DNA of 64,000 nucleotides, taken from assembly GCA_902789735.1 (NCBI GenBank), contig CADAOZ010000005.1:82628-146627 (forward strand), given 5' to 3'. The translations under genes were made by a program, and so were the position numbers. This document shows, piece by piece, positions 51,540 through 60,846 of the stretch. The notes under the pieces were generated by a model that was given only the letters and a program-made list of their open reading frames with translations, did not search any database and was not told the origin of the DNA. The stretch's first letter is position 1. The number at the start of each line of letters is the position of its first letter. Source of the stretch: an uncultured Lachnospiraceae bacterium. GTDB taxonomy: Bacteria; Bacillota; Clostridia; Lachnospirales; Lachnospiraceae.

Positions 51540-53150
51540 TTACAGCTGAGGGCCTGCCGCGACCAGAGCCTTGCCGGCTTCGTTGGTGGTGTACTTGTCG
51601 AAGTTTTTGATGAATCTGCCTGCCAGATCTTTGGCCTTGGCATCCCATTCGGAAGGATCCGCGTAGGTATCGCGGGGATCCAGGATACCGGTGTCAACGC
51701 CTTCCAGCTCTGTGGGAACTTCAAAGTTGAAGTAAGGGATGGTCTTGGTGGGTGCCTTCTTGATGGCGCCGCCCAGGATGGCATCGATGATACCGCGGGT
51801 ATCCTTAATGGAGATACGCTTGCCGGTGCCGTTCCATCCGGTGTTGACCAGATATGCCTTGGCGCCGCTCTTCTCCATTCTCTTGACCAGCTCTTCCGCG
51901 TACTTGGTGGGATGCAGCTCCAGGAAAGCCTGGCCGAAGCATGCGGAGAAGGTAGGTGTGGGCTCGGTGATGCCGCGCTCTGTACCTGCCAGCTTGGCTG
52001 TGAAGCCGCTCAGGAAGTAGTACTGGGTCTGCTCAGGTGTCAGGATGGAAACGGGAGGCAGTACACCGAAGGCATCCGCGGACAGGAAGATCACGTTGTC
52101 AGCCGCAGGGCCGGCGGAAACGGGCGCTACGTTCTTGACGATCTTCTCAATGTGCTCGATGGGATAGGAAACACGGGTGTTCTCGGTCACGCTCTTATCT
52201 GCGAAATCGATCTTGCCTTCCGCGTCAACGGTAACGTTCTCCAGAAGAGCGTTTCTCTTGATGGCATTGTAGATGTCGGGCTCGGATTCCTTATCCAGGT
52301 TGATGACCTTGGCATAGCAGCCGCCTTCAAAGTTGAATACGCCGTTGTCGTCCCAGCCGTGCTCGTCATCGCCGATCAGCAGACGCTTGGGATCTGTGGA
52401 CAGGGTGGTCTTGCCGGTGCCGGACAGCCCGAAGAAGATGGCAGTGTTCTTGCCTTCCATATCGGTGTTGGCGGAGCAGTGCATGGCGGCAATGCCCTTG
52501 AGCGGCAGGTAATAGTTCATCATGGAGAACATACCCTTCTTCATTTCGCCGCCGTACCATGTGTTCAGGATGACCTGCTCACGGCTGGAAACGTTGAAGG
52601 CTACACATGTCTCGGAATTGAGGCCCAGCTCTTTGTAGTTCTCTACCTTTGCCTTGGAAGCGGTGTAAACTACGAAATCAGGCTCGAAGGTCTTTTCTTC
52701 TTCCGCTGTGGGCTTGATGAACATGTTTCTTACGAAATGTGCCTGCCAGGCAACTTCCATAATGAAACGGACGGCCATACGGGTATCCTTGTTGGCGCCG
52801 CAGAAAGCGTCGACTACATACAGCTTCTTGCCGGACAGTTCCTTTTTGGCAAGCGCTCTGACGGTTTCCCATACTTCCTCACTCATGGGGTGGTTGTCGT
52901 TGGGATAACCTTCTGTGGTCCACCATACGGTATCCTTGGAATTCTCATCCATGACAATATATTTGTCCTTGGGAGAACGGCCGGTGTAGATACCGGTCAT
53001 AACGTTAACAGCGCCCAGCTCGGTGTTGACGCCCTTATCATAACCTTCCAGAGAAGGATCCATCTCGTCTTTGTAAAGATCCTCATAGGAGGGGTTATAG
53101 ATAATCTCTGCTGTGTCAGTGATGCCATATTTGGTTAAATCGATAGCCAT
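51540..53150 (-). CDS. pckA: Phosphoenolpyruvate carboxykinase (ATP)
   Basis: A 536-residue ATP-dependent PEPCK converting oxaloacetate and ATP to PEP, CO2 and ADP; in anaerobes it can run toward oxaloacetate. Motifs: [11 protein letters not shown] (substrate arginine), AMHCSANTD, the kinase loop [12 protein letters not shown] (about residues 245-256), and IGDDEHGW with metal aspartates, plus [34 protein letters not shown] precedes the ATG. It has a good promoter at 53264-53291 and a long GC-rich leader. Confidence 0.96.
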   Translation of the reverse strand: MAIDLTKYGITDTAEIIYNPSYEDLYKDEMDPSLEGYDKGVNTELGAVNVMTGIYTGRSPKDKYIVMDENSKDTVWWTTEGYPNDNHPMSEEVWETVRALAKKELSGKKLYVVDAFCGANKDTRMAVRFIMEVAWQAHFVRNMFIKPTAEEEKTFEPDFVVYTASKAKVENYKELGLNSETCVAFNVSSREQVILNTWYGGEMKKGMFSMMNYYLPLKGIAAMHCSANTDMEGKNTAIFFGLSGTGKTTLSTDPKRLLIGDDEHGWDDNGVFNFEGGCYAKVINLDKESEPDIYNAIKRNALLENVTVDAEGKIDFADKSVTENTRVSYPIEHIEKIVKNVAPVSAGPAADNVIFLSADAFGVLPPVSILTPEQTQYYFLSGFTAKLAGTERGITEPTPTFSACFGQAFLELHPTKYAEELVKRMEKSGAKAYLVNTGWNGTGKRISIKDTRGIIDAILGGAIKKAPTKTIPYFNFEVPTELEGVDTGILDPRDTYADPSEWDAKAKDLAGRFIKNFDKYTTNEAGKALVAAGPQL

Positions 53151-53263
53151 TCAATAACCTCTTTCTTTATCTGTAAAATTTTTGCAGTTACCTTGCTTCC
53201 GGCGGAAACCGCCGGCCAGCCGGCATTTTCCCGCTTGTTAAAAAAATATTTAACCGTTTCCTT

Positions 53264-53291
53264 ATTATACATAAAACGCCGAATAAATCAA
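53264..53291 (-). promoter_or_regulatory. pckA promoter
   Basis: On the minus strand TTGATT (53286-53291) and TATAAT (53264-53269) are spaced by 16 bases. The leader downstream carries a CCGGCGG...CCGCCGG hairpin near 53200-53220 and has no clear riboswitch pattern. Confidence 0.65.
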
Positions 53292-53378
53292 TACAGGAAG
53301 GCGCCGCCGGTCCCAAAATCGGAAAAATTGCTAAATTTATATCCTATCATCCTATGTTATTAGGAATTTTACAGCTAC

Positions 53379-53954
53379 TCAGTCCTCCAGGAAACGGGGA
53401 CGGATATATCTGTCCACCGCCTGCAGGATAATGTAGTAGAGCAGGGTATCCACCGGCAGCATGACCGCGTTGGAAACGATCCTGCCCGGCAGGATCGCCA
53501 TGAAGCCCTGTCCGTACAGCATCTGCAGCCAGAGGGTATTGAGGCCGCAGTTGAGCAGGACCTTGACCAGCAGCTGGGCCGCGAAGACCCGGGCCAGGGT
53601 GGGCCTGCGCCGGTAAAGGATATAGCCGTGGATGACGCCGCCCAGCATGGCCGTCAGAGTAAACCCGGGGAAGAAGCCGCCCGTGGGCGTCAGGAAATAC
53701 TTGATGATATCCAGAGCGCCCCCGAAGACAGCGCCGACAAAAGGCCCGAAGAGAAAGTCCACGACCCGGTTGGGGATCCCGGAAAAACCGATCCGGATAT
53801 AATCGCCGATGCGGATGGTCGAAGTATAATTCAGGACAATGGCGAGGGCGCACATCATGCCGCAGAATACCACGACCCGGGTACTGCGAAATTCCCGGAC
53901 GGAACTGATCCATTTGCTTTTGGAAACAACAGGTTTCGCGTTATTTTGTGTCAT
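53379..53954 (-). CDS. folT: Folate ECF transporter S component (FolT)
   Basis: A 191-residue membrane protein with about six segments. The Firmicute FolT pattern is visible: FCGMMCALAIVLNYTSTIRIGDYIRIGFSGIPNRVVDFLFGPFVGA, then the TPTGGFFPGFTLTAMLGGVIHGYILYRR region. It binds folate outside and works with a shared energy-coupling module encoded elsewhere. A THF riboswitch (54012-54113) and its own promoter lie upstream, which makes the folate assignment firm. AGAAAGGAGGATTTTTT precedes the ATG. Confidence 0.93.
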   Translation of the reverse strand: MTQNNAKPVVSKSKWISSVREFRSTRVVVFCGMMCALAIVLNYTSTIRIGDYIRIGFSGIPNRVVDFLFGPFVGAVFGGALDIIKYFLTPTGGFFPGFTLTAMLGGVIHGYILYRRRPTLARVFAAQLLVKVLLNCGLNTLWLQMLYGQGFMAILPGRIVSNAVMLPVDTLLYYIILQAVDRYIRPRFLED

Positions 53955-54011
53955 AAAAAATCCTCCTTTCTGCAGTCCATACTACATAAGGAGGCCTGAC
54001 CCCGGATATGC

Positions 54012-54113
54012 AGCAGCGGGATGCGGAGCCGGCACCGCAAATCCGGAGATTTTTCGTCCGGCTGACAACTCCCTGTTCAGCCGGCACTTTACGCGCCAGT
54101 TCCTACTCTGCTA
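54012..54113 (-). ncRNA. Tetrahydrofolate (THF) riboswitch
   Basis: The leader of folT reads, in order on the minus strand, GCAGAGTAG, then CGCGTAAAGTG, ACAGGGAGTTGTC, ACGAA, TTGCGGTGCC and CCGCATCCCGCTGC. This matches the conserved order of the THF riboswitch (the GAGAGUAG, CGCGUUAAGUG, GGGAUGUCGUC and GCGGUG blocks). AGCAG/CTGCT closes stem P1. The ribosome binding site lies about 40 bases past the element, fitting translational control: bound THF lowers folT expression. Confidence 0.9.
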
Positions 54114-54138
54114 TCAAAAACGGTTCATTGATGCAATC

Positions 54139-54166
54139 ATTATAGCAAACATTGTCAGGATTACAA
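54139..54166 (-). promoter_or_regulatory. folT promoter ahead of the riboswitch
   Basis: On the minus strand TTGTAA (54161-54166) and TATAAT (54139-54144) are 16 bases apart, just past the stop codon of the CobW-like gene and about 25 bases before the riboswitch. Confidence 0.7.
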
Positions 54167-54175
54167 TAAGAAATC

Positions 54176-55147
54176 TCAGCGGACATGGGTCGTTGAGAAC
54201 CGGGCCGGAAAGTAAGCGTCGACGGCTTCTTCGTCCAGGTCCTCGCCGATCACGATCAGAATCTCCTGTCCCCGGGGAATCGGGGTGACCCGGGTCCCCC
54301 CGGCTGTGGCGTTGACCTCGATCCATGTCTCCCGGTCCGGATCATCGATCAGAAAGCCCTTGATCCGGAAGATCCTGCCCACGTCAGGATCCTGCCAGAT
54401 CCTGCGGATATTGGCAAGGACCTGGTCTTTGGGAATGGAAATACGCATGAAGAAAAGGGCCTGAAAGCCGGTCTCATCCATGGAAAACCGCTTCTCAAAA
54501 CCGGTCTCGGCATAACCGGCTGTCATGATCTCCTGCCAGTCCTCTTCTGTCATCCGGTCCCAGTCCCGGACGGTTATATTTTCCCCGGGAGAAAATGTCC
54601 TGGAGCATTTGATCGCGGCCAGGGCCCGGTTGACATGGGCTGTCACGGCCTCTATGGCCCGGGCGTCCGCTTCCTGGACACGGCTGTAAATCAGCCGGCC
54701 CGCCTGGGCAGCCTGGCTGGCCAGCAGATAGTCGGCCTCTTCGGACAGGTCCTCCTCCAGATCCGCGCTGACAATGGTCAGGACATTGGCGATCTCATAG
54801 CGTCTGTCCAGGGGATCCTCATGCAGAATGTCGAAAAACTCATCCACATCAAAAATGCCCGAAGGTTCGATCAGCACCCGGTCATAGCCCAGCATGGCCA
54901 TGGTGATCAGTTTGGTCCGGAAACGGCGCCGGTGGCAGTCATAATCGCAGCCGCCCGCCACCATCTCGATGCCCAGCCGGTCACTGCGCAGGTCGGACAG
55001 CAGCATCATATCCACGTTGATGGCGCCGTGATCATTTTCCAGAATGCAGATCTTTTCTCCCTGATCCAGCAGATAAGAGACATATTTTCTTATAAAGGTG
55101 GTCTTGCCCGCGCCCAGGAAGCCCGTGATCAGATCGACTTTTACCAT
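54176..55147 (-). CDS. CobW/P47K-family GTPase (G3E family)
   Basis: A 323-residue G3E GTPase. The P-loop is GFLGAGKTTFIRKY (residues 9-22), the acidic ENDHGAINVD stands for switch residues, and a long C-terminal CobW_C-like part follows. Most CobW/ZNG1-type metal chaperones carry a C-x-C-C motif after the first strand; here the site reads GGCDYDCHRRRF, with two cysteines and one histidine, still metal-like. GTPases of this family insert zinc, cobalt or nickel. I chose the ATG at 55147, directly before VKVDLITGFLG; a start at 55207 would lie in the gpmI terminator. folT follows but has its own promoter. Confidence 0.85.
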   Translation of the reverse strand: MVKVDLITGFLGAGKTTFIRKYVSYLLDQGEKICILENDHGAINVDMMLLSDLRSDRLGIEMVAGGCDYDCHRRRFRTKLITMAMLGYDRVLIEPSGIFDVDEFFDILHEDPLDRRYEIANVLTIVSADLEEDLSEEADYLLASQAAQAGRLIYSRVQEADARAIEAVTAHVNRALAAIKCSRTFSPGENITVRDWDRMTEEDWQEIMTAGYAETGFEKRFSMDETGFQALFFMRISIPKDQVLANIRRIWQDPDVGRIFRIKGFLIDDPDRETWIEVNATAGGTRVTPIPRGQEILIVIGEDLDEEAVDAYFPARFSTTHVR

Positions 55148-55162
55148 AAATAACTGACCTCT

Positions 55163-55200
55163 CAAAAACTCCCGGTCCGAAACTGTTTCCGGACCGGGAG
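55163..55200 (-). terminator. gpmI terminator
   Basis: CTCCCGGTCC and GGACCGGGAG form a perfect stem with a 12-base loop, followed on the minus strand by GTTTTTG. It ends the gpmI transcript 72 bases past its stop codon and overlaps the leader of the CobW-like gene. Confidence 0.85.
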
Positions 55201-55271
55201 TGTACATTCTTTTACGGCGGGGAACCGCCTCTATCGCCCGGGCTCAGAAAGCGGGGGCTGTCTCCTGTTTC

Positions 55272-56864
55272 TTATTTTTTGATCAGGAGGGATTCTCCGG
55301 TCATCTCCGCGGGCTGTTCCATGCCCATGACCTCCAGCAGCGTAGGCACGATATCGCAGAGGCGGCCGCCTTCTTTGATCGTGTAAGCGGGGTCATAGTT
55401 GACCAGAATGAAAGGAACCGGATTGGTCGTGTGGGCTGTATGAGGCGCGCCGGTCTCATAGTTGATCATCTGCTCAGCGTTGCCGTGGTCCGCGCAGATA
55501 AAGAGAACGCCGCCGACTTCCTTAACGGCTTCCACAGCGGAACCGACACATTCATCGACCTTCTCTACCGCCTGGATGGCTGCCTCAAGGACGCCGGTGT
55601 GGCCGACCATGTCAGGGTTGGCGAAGTTGATGACAATGACATCATATTCGCCGCCGCGGATGGCCGCGTTCAGCTTCTCGCTGACTTCGGGCGCGCTCAT
55701 TTCGGGCTTGAGGTCATAGGTCGCTACCGCGGGAGACGGAACCAGGATCCTGTCCTCATCCTTGTTGGGCTCTTCAATACCGCCATTGAAGAAGAAGGTT
55801 ACATGGGCATATTTCTCGGTCTCTGCCAGACGCAGCTGCTTGAGTCCGTTGGCTGCCAGATACTCACCGAAGGTATTTTTGATGGCGACCTTCTTGAAAG
55901 CAACATATTTGTTGGGAATGGTCTCATCATAATCCTTGAAGCAGACATATGTCAGGGGCATATAGCCGTTGGCTCTTGTCAGGTACTTGATGCACTTGGT
56001 GTTAGAAGCTTTGCCGGGCTGTTTGGCGATATCTTCATCCGTGAAGCAGAATGCCTTGGTGATCTCTCTGGCGCGGTCAGGACGGAAGTTGAAGAAAATG
56101 ACGGAGTCATTGGGTTTTACGACGGTCAGGGGCTTGCCTTCTTCATCGGTAATGACAGTGGGCAGAATGAACTCGTCCGTCACGCCCTTGTCATAGGAGT
56201 CCTGCATAGCCTGGATGCAGTCGGTCGCCTGGTCGCCTACGCCCAGTACCAGGGCGTTATATGACTTCTGGATACGGTCCCAGTTGTTATCCCTGTCCAT
56301 AGCATAGTAACGGCCGTGGAGGGAAGCCACCTTGCCTACGCCGATCTCCGCTGCCTTGTCGACCAGCTGCTGCAGATAGCCCTTGCCGGACGCGGGCGGT
56401 GTATCTCTGCCGTCGAAGAAAGGATGCAGATATACTCTGTCCAGGCCCTGTCTCTTGCAGAGCTCCAGGAGCGCGTACAGGTGGGTGTTGTGGCTGTGTA
56501 CGCCGCCGTCGGAGAGCAGGCCCCAGATGTGCAGATCGGAATTGTTCTCTTTACAGTTGTTGATGGCGCGGAGCAGTTCTTCGTTCTCGAAGAATACGCC
56601 GTCCTCGATATATTTGGTGATCAGTGTCAGGTCCTGATATATGATGCGGCCGCCGCCCATGTTCATATGACCGACCTCGGAGTTGCCCATCTGCCCATCC
56701 GGAAGACCTACGAACAGTCCGGAGGCATTGCCCTTCTGGAACGGATACTCTTTCATCAGCTGATCCATCACAGGGGTCTTTGCCATATAGACCGCATTGG
56801 CCTCCTGGTGCTCAGACAGGCCATAACCGTCCAGTATCATAAGTACTACGGGTTTTCTTTTCAT
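55272..56864 (-). CDS. gpmI: 2,3-bisphosphoglycerate-independent phosphoglycerate mutase
   Basis: A 530-residue dimetal enzyme interconverting 3- and 2-phosphoglycerate in glycolysis. It starts MKRKPVVLMILDGYGLSE with the first metal aspartate; the catalytic serine lies in GQMGNSEVGHMNMG (about residue 65). HPFFDGRDTPPASG, FFNFRPDRAREIT and CADHGNAEQM with the remaining metal ligands are present. AAAAAGGAGACAAA precedes the ATG. The DUF4250 gene is 30 bases upstream on the same strand, so the two are co-transcribed. Confidence 0.97.
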   Translation of the reverse strand: MKRKPVVLMILDGYGLSEHQEANAVYMAKTPVMDQLMKEYPFQKGNASGLFVGLPDGQMGNSEVGHMNMGGGRIIYQDLTLITKYIEDGVFFENEELLRAINNCKENNSDLHIWGLLSDGGVHSHNTHLYALLELCKRQGLDRVYLHPFFDGRDTPPASGKGYLQQLVDKAAEIGVGKVASLHGRYYAMDRDNNWDRIQKSYNALVLGVGDQATDCIQAMQDSYDKGVTDEFILPTVITDEEGKPLTVVKPNDSVIFFNFRPDRAREITKAFCFTDEDIAKQPGKASNTKCIKYLTRANGYMPLTYVCFKDYDETIPNKYVAFKKVAIKNTFGEYLAANGLKQLRLAETEKYAHVTFFFNGGIEEPNKDEDRILVPSPAVATYDLKPEMSAPEVSEKLNAAIRGGEYDVIVINFANPDMVGHTGVLEAAIQAVEKVDECVGSAVEAVKEVGGVLFICADHGNAEQMINYETGAPHTAHTTNPVPFILVNYDPAYTIKEGGRLCDIVPTLLEVMGMEQPAEMTGESLLIKK

Positions 56865-56894
56865 TGATTTTGTCTCCTTTTTATATTTAACTAA

Positions 56895-57074
56895 TTACCT
56901 TTTCCCAAATCTGTTGAACTCTTCCAGATACTCATAGCCGGCTTTCTGCAGCCTGTCCCTGATCTCATCTGCGGAAATGTCAAGATCTGAGGCCAGCTCC
57001 TCCAGCGAGCTGTAATGGTCACGCAGCTGCGTGTTGATATAACTCAGTAGCATATTCGGATCCTTAGGAATCAT
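56895..57074 (-). CDS. DUF4250 small protein
   Basis: A 59-residue protein beginning MIPKDPNMLLSYINTQLRD and continuing through YSSLEELASDLDISADEIRDRL to EYLEEFNRFGKR. This is the DUF4250 family of Clostridia, which looks like a small helix-turn-helix: the D-P-x-M-L-L-S start and S-L-E-E-L-x-x-D-L-D-I-S core are both present. GGAGGTGGTAC precedes the ATG. It sits 30 bases before gpmI, perhaps in one transcript. Function unknown; a DNA- or RNA-binding role is guesswork from the helical pattern. Confidence 0.85.
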   Translation of the reverse strand: MIPKDPNMLLSYINTQLRDHYSSLEELASDLDISADEIRDRLQKAGYEYLEEFNRFGKR

Positions 57075-57317
57075 GTACCACCTCCAACTCTTATGCCTGT
57101 TAAAATCGCATATATTCCCTTCTAAATAATAGCATTTTCTGTTGTCTTTGTCATCTGATTCGGCTTTCTTATTATCAGGGAAAAGCGGAAAGATCTCCGG
57201 ACAGACGCGCGATTCCGCAGTTTTTCCTTGTATCCTTCTTTGAAATGTATTAAGGTGAAAAAGCAGCCGCCATGGCAGAGCTGCCGCAATTACAGAAAAG
57301 AAAAGGAATTACGTAAA

Positions 57318-58253
57318 ATGAAAACAAAAGTATATATTGACGGTCAGGCCGGTACCACAGGCCTGCAGATTTATGAACGGATCGGCAGCAGGGAAGACCT
57401 GACCCTCCTGCGCATCGATGAAGACAAACGGCACGACCTGGCGGAAAGAAAGAAATTCCTCAACAGCGCGGATATCGTATTCCTCTGTCTGCCCGACGCC
57501 GGCGCCGTCGAAGCCGTCTCCCTGATCGACAATCCGGACGTCCGCGTCATTGACGCCTCGACAGCCCACAGGACCAGTGATGACTGGACCTACGGCTATC
57601 CGGAGCTGTCCGCGGACCAGCGCCGGGCCATCGCTTCCAGCAAACGGGTCGCCAATCCCGGCTGCCATGCCACCGGCCTGATTTCTTCCGCCGCACCGCT
57701 GATCCGGATGGGCATCCTGCCGGCGGATTATCCCCTGACCTGCTATTCCCTGACCGGTTACTCCGGCGGCGGCAAGAAGATGATCGCCCAGTATGAATCG
57801 GCAGCAAAGCCGGAGGCCCTCTGCGCGCCCGGCATCTACGGCCTGACCCTGCGCCATAAGCATATTCCGGAAATGCAGAAGGTCACAGGTCTGACCTTCG
57901 CTCCTGTATTTATGCCGGTCGTAGATGATTACTACAAGGGCATGGCCACCTCCATTATGCTGCAGAACCGTCTGCTGCCGGGACAGCCCACAGCGGAAGA
58001 AATCTGCGCCCGTCTGCAGGATTATTATAAGAACGAACATTTCGTGACGGTCCTGCCGTATAATCCCGCGCAGCCTACCCTTTACGCCAACGCCCTGGCA
58101 GGCACCAACCACCTGCAGCTGGTCGTCTGCGGCCATGAAGATCAGACCAGTGTCACGGCCCTGTTCGACAATCTGGGCAAGGGGGCTTCCGGCGCCGCTG
58201 TCCAGAACATGAACATCATGCTGGGCCTGGATGAGGCCATCGGGCTGGAGTGA
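57318..58253 (+). CDS. argC: N-acetyl-gamma-glutamyl-phosphate reductase, type 2
   Basis: A 311-residue NADP enzyme of arginine synthesis, reducing N-acetylglutamyl-phosphate. It is the short type-2 form: N-terminal KVYIDGQAGTTGLQIYERI, the catalytic cysteine in VANPGCHATG (about residue 115), and SLTGYSGGGKKMIAQYE and RHKHIPEM downstream. I start at 57318 where AAAAGGAATTACGTAAA precedes the ATG; an in-frame ATG at 57228 adds 30 non-conserved residues. It is alone, without other arg genes near. The leader from 57100 has an AT-rich first half and a GCAGC...GCTGC hairpin near 57263-57285; I see no T-box. Confidence 0.93.
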   Translation: MKTKVYIDGQAGTTGLQIYERIGSREDLTLLRIDEDKRHDLAERKKFLNSADIVFLCLPDAGAVEAVSLIDNPDVRVIDASTAHRTSDDWTYGYPELSADQRRAIASSKRVANPGCHATGLISSAAPLIRMGILPADYPLTCYSLTGYSGGGKKMIAQYESAAKPEALCAPGIYGLTLRHKHIPEMQKVTGLTFAPVFMPVVDDYYKGMATSIMLQNRLLPGQPTAEEICARLQDYYKNEHFVTVLPYNPAQPTLYANALAGTNHLQLVVCGHEDQTSVTALFDNLGKGASGAAVQNMNIMLGLDEAIGLE

Positions 58254-58273
58254 TTGTTTTTCCTGTTTACAAA

Positions 58274-58325
58274 AATATAATTTTCAATATAATTTTCAAA
58301 TATAGATTTTCAAATATAGATTTTC
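58274..58325. repeat. AT-rich tandem repeats after argC
   Basis: Two copies of AATATAATTTTC (58274-58297) are followed directly by two copies of AAATATAGATTTTC (58298-58325). The units are clearly related. They lie between the argC stop codon and its terminator in a GC-rich region. Confidence 0.8.
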
Positions 58326-58354
58326 CAAAAGAATTCCTGATTCAAAATATTCGT

Positions 58355-58413
58355 AAAGGCGTTCCGTTCCGGGCGTTCACTTCCATGTGAACTGCCCCGG
58401 AGGAGCGCCTTTT
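58355..58413. terminator. Shared terminator between argC and the acyltransferase gene
   Basis: A long stem with AAGGCG/CGCCTT, CCGGGC/GCCCCGG-like and GTTCAC/GTGAAC segments is followed by TTTTCATTTT on the plus strand. It serves two convergent genes. Confidence 0.8.
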
Positions 58414-58435
58414 CATTTTCCAGGCTATTTCCAGG

Positions 58436-59491
58436 CTATTGTTCGAGGAAATATTTCTCCAGTCCGGCCTTTCCGGACAGGGCCAGCAGCTGTTCGGTCG
58501 CGAACTTCAGGACCACTGACACAGCAAAGGTAATGGCAAAATAGCTGGTGACCTTGAGGCGGTCAGACCCGGCCGGAATCAGGATATTGACCAGGGTCGC
58601 GGCCCCCTTCTGCCAGATGTACATGATAAAACAGAGATCACAGGCGTATTGGATGAGGCCGCGCAGGGCGGCGGGCAGGCGGATATCTCCGTGATACAGC
58701 AGCAGTGTAATGCCGCCTGTAAAAGCCAGAATAATCGTTTCCCTTCCGTGTCCGGTACTGTACTGAGACGAGTAGGTGGACAGCACTGTATACAGCAGCA
58801 TGGCCTCACCGAAGAACAGGGCCAGGGTCTTTTTGAATTGCAGCCGGTCCAGCTCCTCCAGCATACAGAAAATGGCAGCGCCCAGCATCATGCAGATCAG
58901 GCCTCTGACAAAATCATGGGGGGCGGCCCTGTCTCCGGATACCTGGGTGACGCCGTAATAGACCAGGGCCGTGATTACGGACAGGATTGCCATCAGATAT
59001 TTGGGAATGTACTGGAAGCACATGCCCAGCAGGGGCGTCGCCATGATCATGGCGGATAAGTACCACAGGGGTCCTACCTTGGCAGTTCCGGACGCTGCCG
59101 TCAGCAGGAACAGGTCCCGGGGCATCTCCTCCAGCGTATGCAGAAAGTCGATTCTGTTCAGGGGCGTCAGAATCTGGTCCAGAATGTACTGGGCAATGAC
59201 CGCCGGTATCACATAGGGAAGAAAACGCAGCCATTTCTTCCATGTGTAACGGATCGACGCCCCGGCCATCTCATTGATGTCCGCACAGGCGCGCCGGCTG
59301 AAATGGGCATAGGTAAAATACCCGCTCAGCAGGAAAAAGAATTCCACATACATGCGGGCCTGACGGAAATGATAATAATGGACCTCCAGATTCATGTAAT
59401 AGGTATGGTGTTTTAAGATCAGGATCGTGGCGATGATCCGCCAGATATCAATCAGGATGTTTCTGTTTACGGGCCTCTTTTTCACAATCAT
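58436..59491 (-). CDS. Acyltransferase 3 family membrane protein
   Basis: A 351-residue protein with about ten membrane segments. The N-terminus NILIDIWRIIATILILKHHTYYM carries the family's D-x-x-R and catalytic histidine, followed by YVEFFFLLSGYFTYAHF. A WYLSAMIMATPLLG segment is also typical. It should O-acylate a cell-surface sugar. It resembles but is not a copy of the acyltransferase at 34971-36065. The start is uncertain: ATG at 59491 has AAAAGG only three bases before it, while a GTG two codons later has better spacing and a TTG four codons earlier is also possible. It is divergent from the radical-SAM gene. Confidence 0.8.
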   Translation of the reverse strand: MIVKKRPVNRNILIDIWRIIATILILKHHTYYMNLEVHYYHFRQARMYVEFFFLLSGYFTYAHFSRRACADINEMAGASIRYTWKKWLRFLPYVIPAVIAQYILDQILTPLNRIDFLHTLEEMPRDLFLLTAASGTAKVGPLWYLSAMIMATPLLGMCFQYIPKYLMAILSVITALVYYGVTQVSGDRAAPHDFVRGLICMMLGAAIFCMLEELDRLQFKKTLALFFGEAMLLYTVLSTYSSQYSTGHGRETIILAFTGGITLLLYHGDIRLPAALRGLIQYACDLCFIMYIWQKGAATLVNILIPAGSDRLKVTSYFAITFAVSVVLKFATEQLLALSGKAGLEKYFLEQ

Positions 59492-59682
59492 TGTCCTTTT
59501 CAAGATTTTTTCTTAATTTATCATACCCGTTCTGCAGGCTGTTGTCATTGCTTCCGGAAAAACAAATTTAAAATCACAGGGTATTCACCACCCCGGGGGT
59601 AGTTTGCCGCCTCAAGGGTAGTGTACAATAGTACAAAGGAACAAATGACCGCAGTCCCGGGTACCCGGGCGGAAAGGAAACA

Positions 59683-60846
59683 ATGACTAAGATACCCCTG
59701 ATTTTCCGCAGGACGAAGACCGTCCGCAATCTGAAAGCGTACATGAACTTCACCTTCAGTGAAGTGCTGCATACCACTTTGAATCCCGAAGGCCCCGGCG
59801 TCATCCGGATCCATCTGATTCCGCCGAAGCCGGAAGAGGACGCCCTGAATCCCAGTGTCGCCATCATCAACGGTACGGATATTATACCGGTCAATTTCAT
59901 CTGGGCTGTCATGCTGGCGGAACTCATACGGGAAACCAACCGCTATGACGGCAGAGAGATCAGTGAAAAAGACATCCAGAGCATCCTGAACCGGGCTGCT
60001 GACAATGTGAAACAGATCCTTCCCTTCTTTGTCCGGGGGCGTATTTCCGAGGACATGCAGACCATTTATACAACGATCCGTCAGATCGCCTATCGGGAAG
60101 AGGTGACCACGGACGTGAATTATATGAGCATCGGCGCCTATGAGCCTTTTATGCAGGCGCCTCACCGCATGGATCTGATGGTCAGCGCCATGACAAAGGA
60201 AGGCAAATGGCACTGCAACCAGAAATGTGTCCACTGCTACGCGGCCGGACAGGCGCTGTCCGATGAAACGGAACTGTCCACCTCAGAATGGAAGAAGATT
60301 CTGGATATCTGCCGCAAGGCCGGTATCCCCCAGGTGACCTTCACGGGCGGCGAACCCACCCTGCGGGAAGACCTGCCCGATCTGATCCGTCATGCCCGCT
60401 GGTTCATCTCCCGCCTCAATACAAACGGGATCCGCCTTACGCCGGAATACTGCAGGAAACTCCGGGAAGCCGACCTGGACAGCGTCCAGATCACTTTCTA
60501 TTCGGCGGATCCGGAAGTCCACAACCGCCTGGTCGGCGCCCCCCGCTATGAAGAAACACTGGCCGGCATCAAAAACGCGCTGGCAGCGGGTCTGTCCGTC
60601 AGTATCAATACGCCCCTGTGCACCCTGAACCGGGATTATGAAAAGACACTGGAACTCCTGCACGGGCTCCTGTGCCTCCAGCTGCGCCTGCGCCTCCTCC
60701 TGCGCCTGTGCCTGTGCCTGTGCCTCCTCCGGCCGGGCCGGCTGCTCCGTCAAGGAATTCTTCCTGGACCGTATCCATCAGGGCAGGGTCCGGATCGAAA
60801 GCAGGGAAGATCAGCAGAAAGAAAAACCCCGCCCGGAGGCGCGTGA
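59683..60846 (+). CDS. Radical SAM protein, C-terminal part lost or frameshifted
   Basis: A 387-codon frame. Residues 1-165 form an unknown N-terminal domain (TKIPLIFRRTKTVRNLKAYMNFTF). The radical SAM core starts with the iron-sulfur cluster motif CNQKCVHC (Cys 183, 187, 190), then FTGGEPTLREDLPDL and NTNGIRLTP, the SAM-binding strands. Similarity ends near base 60663 (residue 327, YEKTLELLHG). After it the frame becomes Leu/Arg/Cys-rich and implausible, while the +1 frame gives a Cys/Ala/Ser run and then a natural-looking tail. The usual SPASM or C-terminal domain is missing. AAAGGAAACA precedes the ATG. It is probably a broken gene. Confidence 0.7.
   Translation: MTKIPLIFRRTKTVRNLKAYMNFTFSEVLHTTLNPEGPGVIRIHLIPPKPEEDALNPSVAIINGTDIIPVNFIWAVMLAELIRETNRYDGREISEKDIQSILNRAADNVKQILPFFVRGRISEDMQTIYTTIRQIAYREEVTTDVNYMSIGAYEPFMQAPHRMDLMVSAMTKEGKWHCNQKCVHCYAAGQALSDETELSTSEWKKILDICRKAGIPQVTFTGGEPTLREDLPDLIRHARWFISRLNTNGIRLTPEYCRKLREADLDSVQITFYSADPEVHNRLVGAPRYEETLAGIKNALAAGLSVSINTPLCTLNRDYEKTLELLHGLLCLQLRLRLLLRLCLCLCLLRPGRLLRQGILPGPYPSGQGPDRKQGRSAERKTPPGGA

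Noticed and set aside
57100..57317. T-box or arginine riboswitch before argC
   Set aside because: A small hairpin exists, but no T-box sequence or terminator/antiterminator pair can be read.
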